Assembly: GCF_018446385.1 (NCBI RefSeq)
Contig: NC_055991.1
Span: 115,797,794 to 115,861,793 of the forward strand
Direction of reading: 5' to 3'
Length of the DNA: 64,000 bases
Source: Zingiber officinale
Taxonomy: Eukaryota; Streptophyta; Magnoliopsida; Zingiberales; Zingiberaceae
Made by a program: the position numbers and the translations under genes. Under the pieces are notes generated by a model. The model was given only the letters and a program-made list of their open reading frames with translations. It searched no databases and was not told the DNA's origin. Shown piece after piece: positions 12,301 to 23,222 of the stretch (its first letter is position 1; every line of letters starts with the position of its first letter).

Positions 12301-13671
12301 TATCAGGCCTGGTTTGTTCAGTTTTTTTTTACTCTGTTCAACTTGCTTGATCTACCCTATTTTTTCAACACATTTGAACCTCCTGATATATTTGGTTGCC
12401 CAGTCAATCTTGTCTATTTGATGAGTCTGTCTGGTCTGCCCGTCTAGCCTGACTTGTCCAGTTCACCAAATCACTTGACGTATGTAATCCCTCTTGTTCA
12501 TTTTGTCTGCTTGTTGCAGTCCGTCTGATTTGTCTAGTTTGTGTGGTTCAGCTAACTTATTGATTTTCATTTCAGACTTGAAATGAGGAACACATTATTT
12601 TCAGTAGAGGTTAAATGCTTCATTCCATCTCTTAGGTACTATTTACTGATGCAGAGGGAAGTTTGATGGAAGGAGAGAAGGAAAGAGGGATGGAGAGTGA
12701 AGAAAAAATGGGGGAGAGTGTTTACTTGGTGGAGAAAGGGAAGAGGAGTAGGAGATGGGCAGGGGGAAATTGTCCAAATTACCCCTTTATCTTCAGTATT
12801 TGCTTGATAAACCCTAGCTGCACAATTTCAGAGACATGATTTGTCATTGTGACTGGTCTTCCCTTCGCTGTCTGTACCATTTGAATCTTTCCAGTAATCT
12901 GCCTAACCTCAGAATGGATGGATTGATGAATGCATTGGACAAAGGTAAGGGTTAACCTCCTACACGCTGCAATTTGATGCCTTAGCAGTTTGCCGGCGAG
13001 AGATTGAAACCTTCTAGATAGTGTAGTCTTGGTGGATCTGAGGGAACTGCAGAGATTGCCACTTGAAGTCGCCATTGAGCTCATGAAGATGCAGGAAAAG
13101 AGAAGTCATCTACAATCTGTTTTTAGAAGCCACTCAAGGATGAAGATGAATGTTTTTTTTCATCTTTCCACTTCAAATCCCCTCCCTTCCATTGCTTCCA
13201 CTTGATTTTAGGTGTAAGCAATTGGTGTCTCTATATGATCTCTGTGGTTGAAAGCACATGCGTGATCTTGGCTTCTGAGAATGAATTTGTTCTCTGCAAG
13301 TACTCTTTACCCTAAAGCTATTAATACGTTGTATTACTTGTGTCATCTGAGAGTGTTCAATTCAAATATTAGAATAAAATTGTAAAATTGATAATCCTCC
13401 ATTCCATCTTACCCCTAATTACACATGCCTCATGTAAGAGTTCCATTGCATATTCTTACATCAATATCTACTCAAATTCCAGCCCTTTTAAAAAATTTTG
13501 ACGAGTTGCATTAAGATGGAAAATTGTTTGAGATGCTTGTCTGATGTATTCACAGATTAAACAATGTACTGCTTCTGTTCACTTTTCATACTGATACCAT
13601 TCCAATGTACTTGAAATCTACGTCTTAATCTTGCAGCTAAAGAACAGAAGAAGGCCGAAGCACGCAAGTGA
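6335..13671 (+). CDS. 28 kDa heat- and acid-stable phosphoprotein / PDGFA-associated protein family (PDAP1-like)
   Basis: Eight exons: 6335-6401, 7594-7631, 9165-9230, 9341-9424, 9746-9780, 10921-11006, 11705-11770 and 13637-13671, giving 158 residues. The start MGRGRFKAKPTGRRNFST is the conserved family N terminus. Next come ARPRTFRQ, an acidic block of Glu/Asp/Ser, then IQNPNLVKPKNLKAR, ELSRREREEIEKQKAHERY, QGKTEQARKDLERLALIRQQR and a Lys/Glu-rich C terminus ending in AEARK. These are the conserved parts of the eukaryotic PDAP1 family, highly charged proteins usually 150-200 aa long. In animals the protein was described as a PDGF-binding phosphoprotein; its plant role is poorly defined. Exon 3 needs the acceptor AAGAG|GAAG to stay in frame. 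Intron 7 is the largest (1.87 kb). No break was found, so the gene looks functional. Confidence 0.95.
12130..12770 (+). repeat. Degenerate short-repeat tract followed by a purine tract, inside intron 7
   Basis: From about 12130 to 12570 the sequence is a loose repetition of CTTG, GTCTG, CCATC and GTCTAG-like words (for example CTGTCCGATCTGTCTG and TGTCTGGTCTGCCCG). At about 12650-12770 it becomes a purine-rich GGAGAGAAGGAAAGAGGG-type tract. No coding potential. It accounts for part of the unusual length of this intron. Confidence 0.5.
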
Positions 13672-16086
13672 TAATAATGGACTAGTGTGGTTTCCATCTG
13701 CTTGTATTTTCTAGTAAAAACTATGATCTCAAATCATACTTTGCTGCATTAACATTCATTAGATATGCTCTTTAAACAGATTGAAATTTCGACTAAGTAA
13801 TTTCCACAATTTGGTTTTGTAAACAAACAATACTAAACATTATACTAAAATATCTGCTTCAGTTAGTTTCTTTTGCCAAGATTGTTGGCTTGTCTTTCCA
13901 AAGATGGTACGTTGGTTAGCTATTCTTTTCAAAGGTACAAAATACTGCTTTCCAAACTTGGGTGGCTTGCTCAACCGATTTATGGGTGATGTTTTTTTTT
14001 TTTTTATGTTCTTTCATTTCAAAGCCCTTATATTGCATCACTTAAATTTATTGCATTAACGGTCATTTAAAATATTATTATTTCTATTCGTGTTTCGATC
14101 AACTGGTTGGTGATTCAATGAGAGTTTAATAATTGAGATATTTGGAAAAAAAAAAAGTCCCTGCTTCGGAAACATAACCAATCAAAAGAGAAAAAAATAT
14201 TTAATTTAGTGGTATAGAGTCAAACTGTTTGTTGAAATGATGTATGGTAATTTGGTCAATAATAATAATTAGAAGAAGAGGTTTGATTTGAAATTGGAAC
14301 ACGTTATACTTAACGTGTCCGGTTTAGATATTTTCCAATATCAAAGATCTTATTTGTATAATTGCTTAAATTTGCATTATTCGATTGCGGGCCGAGCCCC
14401 ATCTAGTCATGGGCTGGATCACTATATTCTACAGTTGTACGCTCCCCTATCACCAACCCTCTCCGGCGAATGCACCACCCTCACCAGGGCCGAGACGTCC
14501 GCCAAGAGTGCGCGATCGGTGACATCTCCCTCGTGCTTGAGCTTGCCGTCCTCATTCGCCATCGCGTCCAAGGTAATCGTGCCTGTGATCCCCAACATCT
14601 CATCCGCGCTCTTCGTTAGCATCGCCCACCTCTGCAAGTCTGTTCAACCTCTCCCCAACGTCCTCATTTTTTATGTTAATTTATAAAAAATACGTAGTTA
14701 ATTAGTTCATTTTCATGTTTGTTATGCTTTAAAGCCACTTATGATGCTGCTTGATTGACAAATCAATAATAGTGCGATGCACAGTTTGAAATTTGGACTA
14801 CGTTTTCATATTCGTGCTATAGAGAAATCAGTTTACCCTGTTTCAATCTTGATGCCATTTTTTATGTATGAAGAATGGTTTCTTTGTTGATTGTTCTTCT
14901 CTTTAACATAGTGTAAGATAAGCTTTTGGTCTACTCGGAATTTTAAGAATGCGTAACTTTTCCCTTGCCGATTCTTTGAAGATGCATTGGTTTGACAACC
15001 TGAAAGTACAGTTTCAGATATAAAATTATTGTCTGCTTTATCATCCGGAGTTTAAGGTTGCAGTCATGATGTTATCTGATACCCAAACAACAAGTTGTCT
15101 GTTTTCAGTTTTCCTATTATATTATACATTTCAACTTTAGCCCCAATAGTATACATAATGTATGAAAATTACATTATAAAGAAGCAAGTTTAAAGAGGTA
15201 GAATGCTTCAAAGAAGCCAATGATTGGAAAACCTTATGCGTCTCTTGTAGATAGCATAGAATGAGTTGGCTCTGTTTAAACTAGTTCCCAAATCATTTCT
15301 CAATGCTGCTCTTTTTTTTATGCAATGGGACAAAAATTATTAAGGAAGGAATTTTACATGATACCTTCCTTGGTCCAGTAATTGTACTTAAGCTTTTGCC
15401 TTTGATTGCTCCCTTTACTGGATCATGAGCTACCAACTGGTGGCAGAGGATTCATCACTGCTCATGTGCTTATGCCATCATATGCTCTGCAAACTCTGTC
15501 TCACCTGTAATGAAGATGATTTCTTGATGTTCATTTGTTCTTTCAATTCCCTGTCAAGATTGACAAACGTACCCTATTGCTTTGTTTTACACCTGACGAT
15601 GTTAAGAGACTATTGATGGTCAACATGTGTGATACTGATTTTAATTGTAAGCTTAATTTTTGTTTCATTGTTGACATTATGTTTCTTCGTCCCTGCAATG
15701 ATTGTCATGGTTAAAGCGAACTTTGTAAAAACATGAGGTGACAAACTTATCGAACAGTTGGAGAAAGAAGGCGATGTCAAGCTTTTGTTTTGCTCACTAA
15801 ATTCTTAATACAAGAAATATTAATACAGTCACCAATATCTTCTTATGCAAATTTTGTCTTGTGGAATTTATATTTTACTAGTGTTCATAGTATTTTCTTG
15901 AACTATTTATATGTTTTCTTGATGCTAATAAAGTTGACAGTGAAATTGATGGTCGTAAGGAGTTTGTGCAATGTAAGGGGTCAATGCATGAGAGAATATA
16001 GTTGTTTCAGCAAATAGATAGACAGATACTGAAATGAAATTAACCTTATTCTTAACAAATATACTAAGTAAAACATGAAAGATCAG
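13672..16086. other. Intergenic, no gene assigned; GC-rich segment at about 14395-14660
   Basis: Mostly AT-rich with poly-T and poly-A runs. A GC-rich segment at about 14395-14660 is open on the minus strand for 71 codons (14637 to 14422, including LTKSADEMLGITGTI) and also on the plus strand. I recognise no family in either. It could be a gene fragment or a first exon, but flanking splice signals do not decide it. Confidence 0.4.
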
Positions 16087-17516
16087 GTTATTGAAAAGCA
16101 TATGCTGCAAGCAATTAGCTCTCCAGATCGTTCATCTAAGGTGAGCTTATGCATGTGCAAATTGCAATGCTTATTTTGAAAATATTTGGAATTAGTTGTG
16201 TTGACATAATTAGTAATATAGTCTTTTTTTAGAGTAATGTATAAAGTTGTTAAGAACTTAACTGATAAAAATGGTCCATAGAAAATATTGTACATTTCCC
16301 TTAAAACAAATAACTAATGTATACAAGCTTTATGTTTCGGGGACTATGAATATATAGAATATAGGGTATCTACCCAAAACTTTAAACGTTAATGTGTGAA
16401 ACTATTAAATTTTATTTAATGGTAGAATCATTTGAGAATATTCTTCAGATATCTTGTTTCAGAAAATAGGGAGATTAATGCCATTTATTAGGATGGATGG
16501 AAATGGAGATTAGGGAAGGCAAAATTTAAGCATATTAATTCTTCTAGAGTTTTTTAATCAGTGAGACAGAGAGTTGGGTGAATGAATGACATTTTTTAAC
16601 TGAAGATGAGCTATTTTATTTGGAAGATACAGAGTAGTCTTAAGGAAGTGAACAAAATAAAAAGCATATCTTGTCTCTTAGCTTTAAATGTTGAAGGCCT
16701 CTGTTTAAATGCCTACATAACCCTAGCCCTAGGCAAGTACAAGTTCTGAACTTACCTTAAAAATTTGGTCACAAATATGTTTACACAGAAATGATTAATT
16801 TTCATGCTCCATGGTACAACTATTTACAGATCGTTCCCTGCTAAATAGCTGCAGGCTTTTTGGTGTCTTCATCAGCTTGGCTAAACATTGTATTTGCATG
16901 CAGCGCCATGAGACATGATTTTCCTACTTCCTTCTGTGAAAAAAAAAGTGTTCTAATAGGAAGGTTCAAAATAATTATGAATTGTCAAGTAATGCTTTGA
17001 GAATTATTTTCTATAACACAATGTCAATAAATGCAGACAACTTTGTTTCTATTTAGAATTTCTGGGTGATGTCTTTATTAAATGGCTCATGTTAGTCACA
17101 TTTAGTTGGTTGATGTTGCAGTTGTTTAATACCTGTTTAGGAGGTATTTTGCTTGTTAAGTTTGGGTTACTCTTTTTTCTCCCCCATCTTGATATATATT
17201 TATTTATTCAATTATATGCTTCAACAACCCTCTACCGCAAGAGCACCCAATGAACGTTTCCTAGTATTGAAAATTTTGTCCTATTGAAGAGAGGATTTGA
17301 ACCCGATATGGCATAAGATGAGTGGATAATTAGTGGGACTAGAATAATACATATTGTGTCCCTCCCTCATGTTATTGATGATCTTGCAAATGACTTTGGA
17401 TAATCTTTGTTGTGACTACAGTTGACTTCGTTGATGATTTGATGCAGATAATAGACATTGATGAGAGCCTTCAACGACGATTTCATACCACCTCGGTGAT
17501 CAATTCCAGAGCTTAG
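16087..17516 (+). CDS. Two possible 3' exons of an unidentified gene
   Basis: Segment 16087-16140 follows AGATCAG and ends before GTGAGC, coding VIEKHMLQAISSPDRSSK in phase 0. Segment 17448-17516 follows TGATGCAG and continues in phase 0 as IIDIDESLQRRFHTTSVINS.. to a stop TAG at 17514-17516. Good splice sites, matching phase and protein-like composition suggest the end of a real or decayed gene with earlier exons in 14.4-16 kb. A further protein-like stretch, DKLIEQLEKEGDVKLL, is encoded near 15739-15787. I do not recognise the family, and the exons upstream cannot be placed with confidence. Confidence 0.3.
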
Positions 17517-20500
17517 CCTTGGTGCAATCTATTATGGGCTTGAGCTTAACCAAGCAGTCCAGGTCCAGGTATATCGATAGACTCGGTTTACCTGTTCGGA
17601 GAGACAATTAACAACTGCTTGTACTTCAATGTTATCATCCATATATGTATACACACACTTAGCTTTAATATTTGCTTCTATGAATTTTCTTTTCTGCAAA
17701 ATGAATTCATGTCATTTCACGTAACACATCCTTGGCCAAACAGAGTCACACAGGCCCCCGTCTCTTTTTTTAAGCGCAGATGCATACATTAGTTGGTGTG
17801 CAGCTACAAAAGCGGCCCTCATCAGACGCTGACCCACTTCAAAATTTTCAGTGCCTTCTCTTACATTTGGCCCTTTCCATCCCCTGCTGCTTTAATAAAT
17901 GTGCTCATGCATCCACTCGACACCCATCAAAACCATAACTCAATGGATTAATAATATGTACTGGCATTTATTAACTAGGGCTACCATTTCTCGCATGGCA
18001 ATGTGGTCGGGGTCATGCCTGCCCCGTGCATTAAATCCATGCGCGTGAGCATATGTGGAGATGCTGAACATTAATTGATTTTTGGCAATCTAGTGCACTT
18101 GTAGGGAGACATATATACACACGTATTCCATCACCTTTACTCTCATCCTTCTCACACCTCAAAAAGCATGTTTGCTTTCCCTTTTTGATGGTAAGTAGGA
18201 ATTCGCTTGCTCATAATATATAATATTCAGAGAGTTCCTGTTTCAATGAATCATTTATTGTTAAAGGTCACAGACATCCTAATAAAAATCAAACCTTGTA
18301 TATGATCTCTGTAACCGAATGAGGTATATTGTTAATTGGTAGGCAGTGATCTAATATGAGTTTCAATTTTTTGCAGGTTTAGTTCCTAATTTGTTAAATG
18401 TTCTTGTCTTAGAGAAGATGATTAATTTTCCTCCAGTTTTGAAGAAGCATCGTTATGCACTTTTAACTGTTCTTGTCTTGATTACGTACAAAACTACCAA
18501 TGATGCATAAAAATTGCTATTTTTTGTCATGCACACTGGATAGTTTCTTTCGAACAGCTTGAGGATTGAATTGACATGTTCAATTAGTCTTGTTAAAGTT
18601 TGTGATGACTGATGATTGTTATGGTATGGGCATAATTAATAGATAAGAGTAGTATGCCAATTTGTGTTAATTAGGTTTGGATGACCTAACTACGTTGACT
18701 GGTGCTCTTTGAGCTTTGCATATGTCTGGAAATGTTGTCAAAAGTATTGATCATACTATTACACTATGTATTTGGCCAATATTGTCTTGCAGCTGGTGTT
18801 ATTTTCTTGTTGAGTCTTACCTATTTTACACATGTTGACCATCTGAAGGCAACTAGCTGATTACCAAGGCTCAACTACATGAGATTCTTTGAATCAAACT
18901 AATTTGCATGCGGTTGAATTAGTCTTGATTGACTAAATGATCATGTTATTTGCTGTGAAAACTCTGTATAACAATAACTTCATAATCTAAACCATTAGAC
19001 ATTATCCTTCTCTATTACCAATATAATACTTTCCACCACACAGTAGTACCTTAGCGTAGGGAGGATGACATGCCATAATAAATAATGTCACCCTTCACAC
19101 GGCAGCATCAAGATACCCCACACAACAGTCAACTAAAATTAAAAATGCACCCCCTCTCTCACCGTCTCGTTCTCAGTGAGGTAGATATGGCGCTGTTGCT
19201 GGTGGCGGTGATGATGATGATCAATGGGATTGGTGACGGGTGGTTTGCTTGAGAGACGAACTTCCAAGTCCATACACAAAACAGTACACTGCATGCATGG
19301 GTACGCTGCTCTTGCTCCGCTTTCCCTTCTCTTCTTCTCTCGAGTCCTGAGTTTGTACTGCATATCACCTTTACTGTTTTCTCCTCCATTGATTAATCTC
19401 TCCTCTATCTCTTTCCATCTCTTTCTGTCTTTTTGCAGCTAGTTAAGTTTGTGTTGGTGATGGGATTGGTGTCGTCCGACCCCGTAGAATTTCCACCTCC
19501 ATCTTTTACTTGTCATGCTGATCATATAACGTTCTACTCCTGATAATTTTTTTTAAAAAAATTACTTGATATAATTTTCATTTGTCAATTCATCTAGTGA
19601 AAGAAAGCTTGATGGACTGAAAACTTAATAGTTTCATTATGGTATGTAATCATGCCATAAATTTATCACCTTGTCAGTTTTTGACAGTTCGTGTTTGCGT
19701 GGGTTTAAACTGGGAAAATTTTGTTGCTCGGGCCTGCTATAAATATTTAACTTTTATTATATTTATTAATAAGCTATTTTATTTTATCTTTGATCATAAG
19801 GTCTTTCTACACTACGTTGAATGTATTGAATGTGAGATCAATATACCTACAGATTGTCTCTGAGCCAGATATGCTGGACTGGACTGGACTGGACTGGACG
19901 TACTTGCCTCCCAACATATGCCCTACTCAGTTTACTCGTGTGCACCCGGGTGATCTGAGCCTGCAAACTAGAATATATATAATAAAAATATAAAAAAGCA
20001 AAATTATAAATTTAATGATATTAATATAAATAATAGAGAAAAATCTTAATAATATAAATCCCTAATCCATCACTAAAAGGTCTAATCATGACACCCTATC
20101 TTGGGGCTATGAATTAATAAGATATAATTGTATGGGTGCGTGTTTTCTCTATTATTTAATACATTTAAGTCTTCCTCGAAGATTAATATTCAAGACTTCA
20201 TAAACTATGGGTTATAAATAAACAAATCTAATTGCTTTTCTAATCCCTTTAAAAGTTGCTTTCATTTTTTTTTTTTTGTCTATTTTGATTAAAAATGATT
20301 ATTTTTCACAAAAAAAATTTATGTACCTCATCTTTTTTCCTGTAATAAAAACAACTTTGATTTATTAATTGACCAACCTTTCATAATTATAAATTAATTA
20401 AATAATCAATAGATAAATATATACTAAAGAGATCCCTCGAGTCAATCCAATCCATTCCCCAAAATAATTAACCCCAAACTCCTGCAATTACTTCTCCCCT

Positions 20501-21341
20501 TTCTTCTCATTTTCCAATCAAACTCAAACCTCTTCCTTTTTACTGCATTTATTCCCCCACAACAACCTCCTTTATTTAATTATATCCTTATTAAATTTAA
20601 TGCACAAATTCTTAATTATAACTTAACTCTTCCACCTTCTTCCCTCTTCATTCAATACCCCTCCAAAATCCCAGCAAATGAAATTACTCTTCCACAAAAA
20701 GCCAAATCATTAAAAGATGGCAGATAATGTACTTTTTTATATAGACAAATTAAATGAATAGATATCTCAAGTTTTTTTTTAAATTTATTTTTTCTTATAA
20801 AGATAGATAACTCTCATCCATTAAATCAGAACAGTTTATATATTTATCAACAATTTGATGTATATACATCTAGTCGAGTCGAGACTGTGACCGATTACTC
20901 GAGTTTCGACAGATGGTCTATATGGGCTAACACCCATACACCATCCATCACTTCTTCCTCCACATTTGTTATGACCAGTGAACATACATCTGACCTAGTG
21001 TTGCTTATCTGATGCTATTCTTTCTAGTACAAATAAAGCCCCAGCAAAATGAGCCTTGTCTCTTCTCCATCCCTTTTGTACCTTCGATGTATAATTACTT
21101 AAAATTAATTCATACATAATTGTATTTATTGCTGGATGTGCTGCTATAAATTGTGTAGAGGAGTAGGTGGAAGCATGCCCACTATAAGAGTCGTCAGGGA
21201 GGGAATGCAAAGAAAGAAACAGCACTGCTGCAAAACATCAGCTTCTTTTTCTCTTCTCTTCTTTCTTCTCTGTGTCGTGTGTGTGTGTTTCCAGTTTCCA
21301 CCATCAGTAAACTGCACCTTCTCATCATCAGCACCATCATC
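17517..21341. other. Intergenic region upstream of the WOX gene
   Basis: AT-rich, with poly-T tracts and CT-rich stretches (20440-20720, 21240-21300). No exon or RNA gene recognised. The last 200-300 bp probably hold the WOX promoter and leader; the CT-rich run at about 21238-21300 is of the kind often seen in plant 5' leaders. Confidence 0.4.
19868..19899 (+). repeat. Pentanucleotide microsatellite (GGACT)n
   Basis: Four to five direct copies of GGACT in intergenic DNA (GCTGGACTGGACTGGACTGG and one more unit). Confidence 0.9.
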
Positions 21342-23222
21342 ATGGCCTCCTCCAACAGGCACTGGCCCAGCATGTTCAAGTCCAAACCCTGCAGCAACCA
21401 CCACCACCACCAGTGGCAGCAGCATGACAGTGCCTCCCCTAATTGCCACCCCAAGCCCGCCCCTTACTCCTCAGGTCCTACTTACTTCATTCTTCCATAT
21501 TTAAAGGGTTATTTCGGGGTTATCGTTTGGGGTTTAGGGTTATTCCGGGTTTGTAGCTAGGGTTATTCCGGGTTTATCGCTATACCCTAAACGCTCTAAC
21601 GCCGAGACTTTGAATTTGAGTAAATGCGGTCGTTGTTGATGTCGTGGTTTTGTAGGGTTGGAGGAGAGGAGCCCGGAGCCGAAGCCGCGGTGGAACCCTA
21701 GGCCGGAGCAGATCCGGATCCTGGAGGCGATCTTCAACTCCGGGCTGGTGAACCCGCCGCGGGAGGAGATCCGCAAGATCCGAGCCCGGTTGCAGGAGTA
21801 CGGCCAGGTCGGCGACGCCAACGTCTTCTACTGGTTCCAGAACCGCAAGTCCCGCAGCAAGAGCAAGCTCCGCGGCAGCGCCGCCGCCGGCCGCAGTAAC
21901 CCCCAGCCTGCTCTTCCCTCCACTACCAACGCCCCCTCCTCCACCACCGTCGCAGCGATAACGACCTCCTCCTCCTCCTCCTCCTCCTCGCCGGAGAAAT
22001 CCAGCCCGGGGTACGGAAAAGCCTTACAAGTCATGCAATTAGCTCCGCCGCCGCCGCCGCCGCCGCCACCTCCTCCTCCACTTCCGACCACGGCCGCTTC
22101 ATTGATGAATACCCAAACTTATCTGCCACTCGACCTCAGCGGCATAGGAGATCACTTCCTCAACCTTCAGTACTTCACCGGCTTCCACGCCGCCACCGCC
22201 GACATCAGCTCCACCGCCCTGTGGGGTGAGCTCTTAGGGCAAACCCCAATCAAGAGTACTGCTGTTCAATTGCACCAACTCTATGGAACTGGACCTTCTT
22301 TTACCACTGCTGCTGCCGCCGCCGCCACCACCACCACCACGGCCACAACCACAACCCCTATCACTGAGATACAAGGTAAGTGAGATCGATTCTCAAACAA
22401 CAATTTCTGCATTTTAAAACTGTTTTTTCCTTCATTGAAAATATTAATGTGCATGAACACCATGACACACCCTGTGTTTTCACTTCAATCTTTCTAGGGT
22501 TTTTAGCCACAAGTACCTACAAAATGGGTAGGTGTAGGCAAGTCCCACAACACAGCACAACCTTTCTTTAGTTGCAGAGATTAGGAAGGTGATTGCACGT
22601 GCCAAACCTGAAGAAGGGGAGGAAATTAATGGCAGGGGCAGGAGGTTTCGAGTGTTGGGATTTGTCAAAGTTTGATTAACACGACGAGCATGAAAGGCGT
22701 GATGACATGAGAGGTGTGATGGATCAGGAGGGGAGTTGTTTGGGTCTTGTCATGGAGATTCTCGAGGGGGTTTAGAATTTACAACCCTCGAAAAGATGGA
22801 GGTGAAGAAGAATAAGAGGAAGAAAATATTGGACGTGTGCATGGCATTAATTATATTAATTCACAAAAAATAAATTATAAAATTTTTAAGGTCATTTCAA
22901 TGATTTTGTGCAAAATATTGATGTTATAGGACTAATAGGAGGAGGAAGATCGACTGTGTTCATCAATGAGGTTGCATTTGAGATAGTGCCCGGGTCGCGG
23001 CTGAATGTGAAGGAGGCCTTCGGCGGTGAGGCTTTGCTTCTCGATCACTCCGGCCGCCCGGTGGTCACCAATGAGTTGGGCATCACCGTTCATCCTCTTC
23101 AACACGGAGCTTCTTACTATTTGGTTAAATTATACTTTACGAATTGATTAATTCTTCATTGATGCAAATTATTTCAATTAATTAATTGGAGTTAATGTTC
23201 TTGTATTTCTATGCAGGCTTGA
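21342..23222 (+). CDS. WOX9: WUSCHEL-related homeobox transcription factor, WOX9 (WOX8/9) type
   Basis: Exons 21342-21474, 21656-22375, 22930-23123 and a two-codon exon 23217-23222, giving 350 aa. The start [17 protein letters not shown] is the signature N terminus of the WOX8/9 clade. The homeodomain spans about residues 52-117: [19 protein letters not shown], the extended loop [13 protein letters not shown], and recognition helix [16 protein letters not shown]. Downstream lie poly-Ser, poly-Pro (about 175-186) and Ala/Thr runs, then the conserved C-terminal block [20 protein letters not shown] and [15 protein letters not shown]. No canonical WUS box (TLPLFP) is seen; LPLDL follows the poly-Pro run. 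The family acts in the nucleus in embryo, meristem and inflorescence growth (STIMPY; rice DWT1). If the last intron is not removed the protein ends in VKLYFTN at 23147 instead (356 aa). The gene looks intact. Confidence 0.94.
21505..21592 (+). promoter_or_regulatory. Cluster of telo-box-like motifs in WOX intron 1
   Basis: Within the 181-bp first intron there are repeated AGGGTTA, GGGTTT and TTTAGGGTT words and a terminal ACCCTAAAC. They resemble interstitial telomere motifs (telo boxes, AAACCCTA), which in plants bind TRB-type factors and can recruit Polycomb. Role here is inferred. Confidence 0.4.

Noticed and set aside
14422-14637. Minus-strand 71-codon open frame in a GC-rich segment (LTKSADEMLGITGTI..)
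   Set aside because: No family recognised, plus strand is equally open, no supporting splice or regulatory signals; kept only as part of an intergenic description.
19139-19442. Open frames of 72-76 codons on both strands near 19.2-19.4 kb
   Set aside because: Low-complexity, mutually overlapping, no start context or homology; treated as chance.
21144-21454. Minus-strand frames over the WOX first exon
   Set aside because: Shadows of the WOX coding sequence and its CT-rich leader.
21505-21592. Interstitial telomere remnant
   Set aside because: Words are telo-box-like but not a uniform TTTAGGG array; described as a regulatory candidate instead.
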